The notes below the pieces were generated by a model. It made no database searches. It was not told where the DNA came from and was given only the letters and a program-made list of their open reading frames with translations. Of a DNA stretch of 64,000 bases, positions 59,115 to 64,000 are shown piece by piece. Each line of letters starts with the position of its first letter. Positions within the stretch are counted from its first letter, which is position 1. Origin of the DNA: an uncultured Clostridia bacterium (GTDB taxonomy: Bacteria > Bacillota > Clostridia > Christensenellales > Aristaeellaceae); contig CAMJPQ010000004.1 of the NCBI GenBank assembly GCA_946407745.1, positions 21,936-85,935 on the forward strand, written 5' to 3'. Made by a program: the position numbers and the translations under genes.

Positions 59115-59741
59115 AATGCCGTGGCTGTTGACCATGGCGTCCAGCTTGATGCCCGCCTTGCACAGGGGGCAGTCGTGAGAGGACGTGCTCTGGTAGTCGT
59201 CCATCAGGTCGCGCTTGCCAAAGATGGAGATGACCGGGAAGCCCTCGCACTCCTTCAGCGAGGCGAATATGGCGCAGATGCCCACCGGGATGCCGCTGTA
59301 GTAGCGGATCGCTTCCACCGCCGCCTGCACCGTGTAGCCGGTGGTGACGGAGGCCGCCAGCACCAGCACATGCTTGCCGACAATCATTGGGGCGGTATTG
59401 TCACGGAACAAAAGCTGGCTGCCGCTGGTGTGCTCGGGTGTGACCACATAGATGGTGCGGTGGGCGTTCATGTTGGTGAAGCCGGCCTTTGTCAGCTCGG
59501 AGGCCATGCAGGCGCCGACCACCTCGGTGCCGTCCAGGCAGAGGATGGTGTCAATCACCGTGGAGAAGGAAAACTTGCTGGAAAGCTCAATGGCCGCCTC
59601 TCTCGCCTCGGAAAGGCGGTGCTTGGTCATGGTGAGGTCGATATAATAGTTGATATGGCTGTGTGAGGTGGCAAAATGCCCCCTGGCCACGCGGAATTTC
59701 AGGTTGGTGCTGGTGGGGAATTCATAAATCTGGATGGCCAT
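59103..59741 (-). CDS. Phosphoribosyltransferase-like protein with an altered PRPP motif
   Basis: 212 residues; ATG after AAAGGAGG. It resembles orotate phosphoribosyltransferase-like proteins: N-terminal FRVARGHFATSHSHINYYID, a central CLDGTEVVGACMASEL, and HVLVLAASVTTGYTVQAA where the PRPP loop (usually V-V-D-D-x-x-T-T-G) belongs. The two acidic residues are replaced by Ala-Ala, so PRPP binding or catalysis may be lost. A C-terminal DCPLCKAG could bind metal. It may be regulatory or an unusual transferase. It is monocistronic. Confidence 0.75.
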   Translation of the reverse strand: MAIQIYEFPTSTNLKFRVARGHFATSHSHINYYIDLTMTKHRLSEAREAAIELSSKFSFSTVIDTILCLDGTEVVGACMASELTKAGFTNMNAHRTIYVVTPEHTSGSQLLFRDNTAPMIVGKHVLVLAASVTTGYTVQAAVEAIRYYSGIPVGICAIFASLKECEGFPVISIFGKRDLMDDYQSTSSHDCPLCKAGIKLDAMVNSHGISSF

Positions 59742-59797
59742 GGCTGCCTCCTTTTTTCATGCCCTGAAGCGTTGTGCCGAGGGTTGATGGTGAATGC

Positions 59798-59826
59798 ATT
59801 ATACCACTGCCTCGGCTTTTGGGCAA
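59798..59826 (-). promoter_or_regulatory. Promoter of the PRTase-like gene
   Basis: On the minus strand: TTGCCC, a 17-bp spacer, then TATAAT. Confidence 0.75.
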
Positions 59827-59899
59827 GCCGCGCGGCGGATTTTCGACGCAGATACGACATAAAATTGCAACAAATTGTTCGCGTTCCCGTTTCGTTCCC

Positions 59900-59928
59900 T
59901 TGAAGTGACTGTCCGTTCGTTGTAGAAT
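59900..59928 (+). promoter_or_regulatory. Promoter of the DivIC-like gene
   Basis: TTGAAG, a 17-bp spacer, then TAGAAT, about 45 bp before the TTG start. Confidence 0.6.
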
Positions 59929-59972
59929 GATGTTTACCAAAATAGGCATTGTCTGAGAAAGGGGGAGCAGCT

Positions 59973-60356
59973 TTGTTCAAGCGCCTTTGGCGGCACGCGA
60001 ATCACATCACCGTGCGCTGGGTCGGCATTGCGCTGCTGGCTGTACTCATGCTCTCCCTGTTTGCCTGGGGCATGGCGGCCAACCGCAGCGCGCTGCGCGA
60101 GCTGTCAGACCAGGAGATTACCCTGAACCAGGCACTGTACACCCGCAACCAGCAGCGCGCCAGGCTGGAGGCCGCGGTGCAGCAGGTCGGCACCAAAAGC
60201 TATGTCGAGCGCGAGGCGCGTTCCTCTCTGGGATACCTGAAAAGCGGCGAAATCCGCTTCAGGATCGTCAATCCTGAGGCGCTGAGCATGTACACCGAGG
60301 AAGAGAACCAGATCCTGTTGGATCAGATGCGCCTGGATATTGAGGACGCGGAATAG
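59973..60356 (+). CDS. Septum formation initiator (FtsL/DivIC-like)
   Basis: 127 residues from TTG 59973; AAAGGGGGAG lies 5-6 nt upstream, so the TTG at 59949 is too early. A basic N-terminus, one transmembrane helix (about residues 18-36, VGIALLAVLMLSLFAWGMAA) and a coiled coil (about 40-75) are followed by YVEREARSSLGYLKSGEIRF, the DivIC-like hallmark. It is part of the divisome subcomplex with FtsL and FtsB at the septum. A terminator follows. Confidence 0.85.
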   Translation: MFKRLWRHANHITVRWVGIALLAVLMLSLFAWGMAANRSALRELSDQEITLNQALYTRNQQRARLEAAVQQVGTKSYVEREARSSLGYLKSGEIRFRIVNPEALSMYTEEENQILLDQMRLDIEDAE

Positions 60357-60366
60357 ATTGCCTTTT

Positions 60367-60390
60367 GCTGTGCCATCGCACAGCTTTTTC
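60367..60390 (+). terminator. Terminator of the DivIC-like gene
   Basis: GCTGTGC/GCACAGC with a 4-nt loop, then TTTTTC. Confidence 0.85.
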
Positions 60391-60562
60391 TTTACCGCAG
60401 CACTGCTGCGGATCGGCGGCGCATCCGGCGGTGCCTTTTGCGCCAGCTGACCGCTTCATTTGTGCGGTGCTGCCATACCCATCCCGCCGGTGCCTCCCCT
60501 TCCGGTACACCCGCGGCCGCTGTTGACTGAACACTTTTTCTCAACCCGGAGGTAACTGTTTG

Positions 60563-61471
60563 ATGAAGGTCGCGGTGATCGGCATTGGCTCCAACTCAGT
60601 ACGCATGCTGTTGGGCGCGGTAGAGGACGGCGTGGGACGGCGGCTTTGCCGGGAGCGGGCCGGTACGCGCCTGTTTGCCGGCCTGGACGGGCAAAAGCGC
60701 CTGCAGCCGGAGGCCATGGCCAAAACAGCCGCCGCCGTGTCGCAGATGGCAGACAGCGCGCGCAAGGCAGGCGCGGAGCGGCTTCATCTGTTCGCCACCT
60801 CCGCGACCCGCGACGCCACAAATGGCGCCGAATTCACCGCTCTGCTGCGCACGATGGCCGGCCTGGAGACCGAGATCCTCTCCGGCGGTGAGGAAGCGCG
60901 CCTGTCCTATTTAGGCGCCTCCGAGGGCCACTCCTGCGGTGTGATGGACATTGGCGGCGGTTCCACTGAGCTGGTGGTCGGTCATGACGGTGCGCCGGCA
61001 GCCGGCGTTTCCTGCCAGCTGGGCGCTGTGCGGCTTTTCCGGCAGCTGCCCCTTTCCTCCGCAGAGGATGTTCCGGCGATTATCCGCTACGCCCGGGAGG
61101 AGATCAACAGCCGTCTGGACGCCCTGCAGGCAGAGCCGCTGCCAGGCACCTGGGTGGGTACCGGGGGCACCTTCACGGCACTGGCGGCACTGCTGCGAGG
61201 CACACACTGGACTGACCGCGCCTGCATGCACGGCACGCTGCTGACGCGCGTGAAGGTCATGGAGCAGACGCGCAAGCTGGCCGGAATGACCGTGCAGGAG
61301 CGCCTGCAGCTGCCCGGGCTGCAGCCCTCGCGGGCGGACATCTGCGTGCACGGCTTCTGCATCCTGCTGGCCTGCATGGAAGCGCTCTCACTGGACTGCG
61401 TGCGGGTGAGCGAATACGGCAACCTGGAGGGGTATCTGAAAAAGGAGTACAGCCTGACATCGCTCACATAA
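60563..61471 (+). CDS. Ppx/GppA family phosphatase
   Basis: 302 residues; ATG 60563 after GGAGG. An actin-like ATPase fold: VIGIGSNSVRMLLG, ATSATRDATNG, EARLSYLG and VMDIGGGSTELVVG are present, then GTWVGTGGTFTALAAL. It hydrolyses polyphosphate or pppGpp. The length fits the short (about 300-residue) Gram-positive type that lacks the C-terminal HD domain. The Glu in ILSGGEEARL is the expected catalytic residue. Confidence 0.9.
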   Translation: MKVAVIGIGSNSVRMLLGAVEDGVGRRLCRERAGTRLFAGLDGQKRLQPEAMAKTAAAVSQMADSARKAGAERLHLFATSATRDATNGAEFTALLRTMAGLETEILSGGEEARLSYLGASEGHSCGVMDIGGGSTELVVGHDGAPAAGVSCQLGAVRLFRQLPLSSAEDVPAIIRYAREEINSRLDALQAEPLPGTWVGTGGTFTALAALLRGTHWTDRACMHGTLLTRVKVMEQTRKLAGMTVQERLQLPGLQPSRADICVHGFCILLACMEALSLDCVRVSEYGNLEGYLKKEYSLTSLT

Positions 61472-61520
61472 AGTCGAACCATTGCGCGCCGGACTCCGGT
61501 GCCGCGGGAGGTGAAATACT

Positions 61521-61946
61521 ATGCTGCTGCTGGATGTGCATGTGCTGACCGAGTCGGCCGTGACGCTGCGCTCAGCGCAGGCCGAGGTGACCATGATTCC
61601 CTTCACGGGCACTGTGGACGGCCTGCTGCAAGGCGTGGTCGAGCCCGGCGGGTGTGATACACAGACCGTGGATGAAACCGGCTCGCGCCGGATGTCCGCG
61701 CGCTATATGCTGAGCGGAACACTGTTTCCCGGCACGCCGCAGTGCCGTGCCGCGCGGCTGTATGTCGAAAACACCGGCTGGTTCCCCGGGGGCAAGGTTT
61801 CCTTCCCCTTCCGCACCACGCCTGTTTTTATCACCGATGACGCCGAATTCCGCAGCCTGCTGGCGGGGTATGACTGCCACGGAGAAGGCGTGCTGAAGGC
61901 AGACGGCCTGCATATTCTGTTTTACGGGGATGAGCGCACGCAGTGA
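61521..61946 (+). CDS. DUF3237 family protein
   Basis: 141 residues; ATG after GGGAGG. VTMIPFTGTVDGLLQGVVEPGGCDTQTV and SARYMLSGTLF are typical of DUF3237, a small beta-barrel family found alone in Bacillota and other bacteria. Function unknown; no catalytic residues can be assigned. It sits between the Ppx-like gene and rimO with no operon signature. Confidence 0.8.
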   Translation: MLLLDVHVLTESAVTLRSAQAEVTMIPFTGTVDGLLQGVVEPGGCDTQTVDETGSRRMSARYMLSGTLFPGTPQCRAARLYVENTGWFPGGKVSFPFRTTPVFITDDAEFRSLLAGYDCHGEGVLKADGLHILFYGDERTQ

Positions 61947-61995
61947 GCCAACGCAGCCCATCCCATATGAAACCCGCGCAGGGGTTCATTTTTGA

Positions 61996-62023
61996 TTGCA
62001 AAGACGGAAAACTGTGGTACAAT
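61996..62023 (+). promoter_or_regulatory. Promoter of rimO-pgsA
   Basis: TTGCAA, a 16-bp spacer, then TACAAT, 65 bp before rimO. Confidence 0.7.
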
Positions 62024-62088
62024 GATGCCACGGGGCGCCGCAAGCGCTTGGCGCGCCGCACCAAATCACTGATCCGGAAGGAAATGAC

Positions 62089-63411
62089 ATGAAAGTCGGT
62101 ATCATCTCGCTGGGCTGCAACAAAAACCGTGTCGACTCGGAATATGCGCTGGGCCTGCTGCGCGACGCGGGCTACGCCTTTACCGCCGCGCCGGAGGAGG
62201 CGGACATCCTGCTGGTGAACACCTGCGGCTTTATCGGTCCGGCCAAGGAGGAATCCATCGACGCGATACTGGACATGGCAAGGTACAAGCAGCCGGATAC
62301 CGGCCGCTGCCGCCTGCTGGTGGTCACCGGCTGCCTGGCCCAGCGTTACTCAGATGAGCTGCTGAAGGAAATGCCGGAGATTGACCTGCTGCTGGGGGTC
62401 AACCAGTACGACCGCCTGGTGGAGGCCGTTGAGCAGGCCCTGGACGGCCAGGCCGCGCAGCGCAGCTACTGTGAGGACAATCACAGCTTCTTCGAGCACG
62501 ACCGCGTGCTGACCACCCCCTCCTATACGGCTTACATCCGCATCGGGGAGGGCTGCTCCAACCGCTGTACCTTCTGCGCCATCCCGCTGATCCGGGGGCC
62601 GCACCGCTCCAGGCCACGCGGCGCCATCCTGTCGGAAATGCGGCGCATGGCAGAGCGCGGCGTGCGCGAGCATATTCTGGTGGCCCAAGATACCACGCGC
62701 TGGGGCACGGACTGGCAGGCGCATTCCGCCCTGGCTGACCTGATGGAAGAGGCGGCGGAGGTGCCGGGGGTCGAGTGGCTGCGCGTGCTGTACTGCTATC
62801 CGGACGAGACGGATGCCCGCCTGCTGGACCTGATCGCGGAGAATCCGCGCATCTGCAGCTATCTGGACCTGCCGGTGCAGCACATCAGCAGCCGCATCCT
62901 ACGCCGCATGGCCCGGCGTGGAACCGCCGAAGACATCCGCCGCTGCGTGCGCATGGCGCATGAAAGGGGGCTGACCCTCCGCACCTCGCTGATTGTGGGC
63001 TTCCCCGGTGAAACAGAGGCGGAATTTGAAGAGCTGCTCGCCTTTGTGGAGGAGGCGCGCTTTGACCGCATGGGCGCCTTTGCCTATTCTCCCGAGGAGG
63101 GCACGCCCTCCGCTACCTTCCCCGACCAGGTGCCGGAGGAGGTAAAGCAGGAGCGCCTGGACCGGCTGATGAAGCTGCAGGCTTCCATTTCCGCCGACCT
63201 GAACGCCCGGCGCGTGGGAACGGTGGAAAAGGTGCTGGTCACCGATGTGGACACCGCCGGCGGAAAAGGACTCGGCCGCACGGAGAGGGAGGCGCCGGAG
63301 ACAGACGGCGAGCTGGTGTTTACCTTTAAAGAAGCGCCGCAGATCGGCAGCTTCCGGCAGGTGAAGATCACCGGCAGCGGCACTTACGACCTGACAGGGG
63401 AATTGCTATGA
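62089..63411 (+). CDS. rimO: Ribosomal protein S12 methylthiotransferase RimO
   Basis: 440 residues; ATG after GGAAGG. An N-terminal MTTase domain with SLGCNKNRVDSE and LVNTCGFIGPAKEES precedes a radical-SAM domain with GEGCSNRCTFCAIPLIRG (CxxxCxxC, about residue 155) and a C-terminal TRAM domain. It adds a methylthio group to an Asp of ribosomal protein S12. Its stop overlaps the pgsA start (ATGA). Confidence 0.95.
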   Translation: MKVGIISLGCNKNRVDSEYALGLLRDAGYAFTAAPEEADILLVNTCGFIGPAKEESIDAILDMARYKQPDTGRCRLLVVTGCLAQRYSDELLKEMPEIDLLLGVNQYDRLVEAVEQALDGQAAQRSYCEDNHSFFEHDRVLTTPSYTAYIRIGEGCSNRCTFCAIPLIRGPHRSRPRGAILSEMRRMAERGVREHILVAQDTTRWGTDWQAHSALADLMEEAAEVPGVEWLRVLYCYPDETDARLLDLIAENPRICSYLDLPVQHISSRILRRMARRGTAEDIRRCVRMAHERGLTLRTSLIVGFPGETEAEFEELLAFVEEARFDRMGAFAYSPEEGTPSATFPDQVPEEVKQERLDRLMKLQASISADLNARRVGTVEKVLVTDVDTAGGKGLGRTEREAPETDGELVFTFKEAPQIGSFRQVKITGSGTYDLTGELL

Positions 63412-63932
63412 ATCTGCCCAATCGACTGACACTCATGCGCGCCGCGCTGATTCCCGTGATGGTGGTGCTGCTTTATCTTCCCGGAGAGGGGTGCCGCTGG
63501 GCCGCCGTGGCGGTGTTTGCGCTGGCTTCGCTGACCGACTGGGTGGACGGCCGCATCGCCCGCAAGAGGAACCTTGTGACTGATTTCGGAAAGTTCCTTG
63601 ACCCGGTTGCGGACAAGGTGCTGGTGGTTTCCGCCATGGTGATGCTGCAGCACCTCTCCCTTCTGCCCGCCTGGTGTGTGCTGATCGTCACCGCGCGGGA
63701 GCTGGCCGTGGACGGCCTGCGGCTTGTGGCCTCCACAAAGGGAAAGGTGATTGCCGCCGGGTGGCCTGGCAAAATAAAAACCGCGAGCCAGATGGTGCTG
63801 ATCCTCCTCCTGATGGCGCTGCGTGTCAGCGCCTCCTCCCACTGGGCACTGATGGCGCTGACGCTGTGGGTGGCCGCGATCACCCTGATGAGCGGTGTGG
63901 ATTACTTTATCAAAAACAAAGAGAACCTGTAA
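63408..63932 (+). CDS. pgsA: CDP-diacylglycerol-glycerol-3-phosphate 3-phosphatidyltransferase
   Basis: 174 residues. The CDP-alcohol phosphotransferase motif DG-x2-AR-x8-G-x3-D-x3-D is visible in WVDGRIARKRNLVTDFG and KFLDPVADK. About five helices. It makes phosphatidylglycerol phosphate. It overlaps rimO by 4 nt, and the pair is a common clostridial arrangement. Confidence 0.95.
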   Translation: MNLPNRLTLMRAALIPVMVVLLYLPGEGCRWAAVAVFALASLTDWVDGRIARKRNLVTDFGKFLDPVADKVLVVSAMVMLQHLSLLPAWCVLIVTARELAVDGLRLVASTKGKVIAAGWPGKIKTASQMVLILLLMALRVSASSHWALMALTLWVAAITLMSGVDYFIKNKENL

Positions 63933-63943
63933 GCCGGTTCTCT
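63920..63943 (+). terminator. Hairpin at the pgsA stop codon
   Basis: AGAGAACC/GGTTCTCT spans the stop codon, followed by only a short T-rich tract (TTGAATC). A weak terminator at best. Confidence 0.4.
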
Positions 63944-63952
63944 TGAATCAAA

Positions 63953-63993
63953 ACCACCGGCTAAGCCGGTGGTATGCACCGTGCCTTCAAGGC
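63953..63993. repeat. Palindromic element at the window edge
   Basis: The perfect 9-bp palindrome ACCACCGGC-TAA-GCCGGTGGT is followed by GCCTTCAAGGC, a second small hairpin with TTCAA in its loop. Without a T-run it is not a usual terminator. It resembles ends of IS200/IS605 elements or REP-like units; the sequence beyond 64000 is needed to tell. Confidence 0.4.
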
Positions 63994-64000
63994 ATATTGC

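Overview
The window looks like a chromosomal segment from a high-GC, gut- or rumen-type Clostridia (Bacillota). The reasons are the ctsR-mcsA-mcsB-clpC operon with a CtsR box, the rpmH-rnpA-yidD-yidC-jag block, a methionine T-box before metG, a DUF951 protein, an AbrB-type regulator, BspA-like leucine-rich repeats, a cellobiose phosphorylase, strong Shine-Dalgarno sequences and sigma-A promoters with 17-bp spacers. Placement below class (for example an uncultured Christensenellales-like lineage) is only a guess. No tRNA, rRNA, CRISPR array, intact transposase or phage module was found.

Left part (1-13.5 kb): a truncated tyrosine-phosphatase/phytase-like gene, a frameshifted PAP2 phosphatase remnant, a BspA-like surface protein, then a minus-strand block of a membrane acyltransferase fusion and four exported proteins (an SH3 protein, an exported HAD phosphatase and two unknowns). 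Next come a HAD phosphatase, an exported metallophosphoesterase, and a sulfur locus (metY plus an ECF substrate-binding subunit) with a MET-box-like operator.

13.4-31 kb: L-serine dehydratase (sdaAB-sdaAA), a three-gene polar amino-acid ABC importer, cellobiose phosphorylase, the protein-quality-control operon ctsR-mcsA-mcsB-clpC, divergently the rpmH-rnpA-yidD-yidC-jag block, then exported proteins including a CHAP/peptidoglycan-binding hydrolase.

31-40.8 kb: a VanW-like protein; a GPH-type symporter divergent from a three-gene operon (class C beta-lactamase-like hydrolase, fumarate-reductase-like flavoprotein, two-cluster ferredoxin); then T-box-metG-tatD. The symporter/hydrolase/flavoprotein/ferredoxin set is the best candidate for an undescribed catabolic or redox system.

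40.9-50.1 kb: galK with a solute-binding protein, small membrane and coiled-coil proteins, an AbrB regulator with a zinc ribbon, an HdeD-like protein, an exported 5'-nucleotidase, and a glycogen synthase with a long histone-H1-like N-terminal tail.

50.2-54.9 kb: an mglB-mglA-mglC galactoside importer with a small coiled-coil/TM protein. It is visibly more AT-rich than its surroundings, preceded by four 11-bp repeats and followed by what look like gene scars, so it was probably acquired.

55-64 kb: guaB, trmL, a small membrane protein, a type-4 uracil-DNA glycosylase, murI, DUF951, a phosphoribosyltransferase-like protein with an altered PRPP motif, a DivIC/FtsL-like protein, a Ppx/GppA-family protein, a DUF3237 protein, rimO and pgsA. 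The window ends in a palindrome that may belong to a mobile element.
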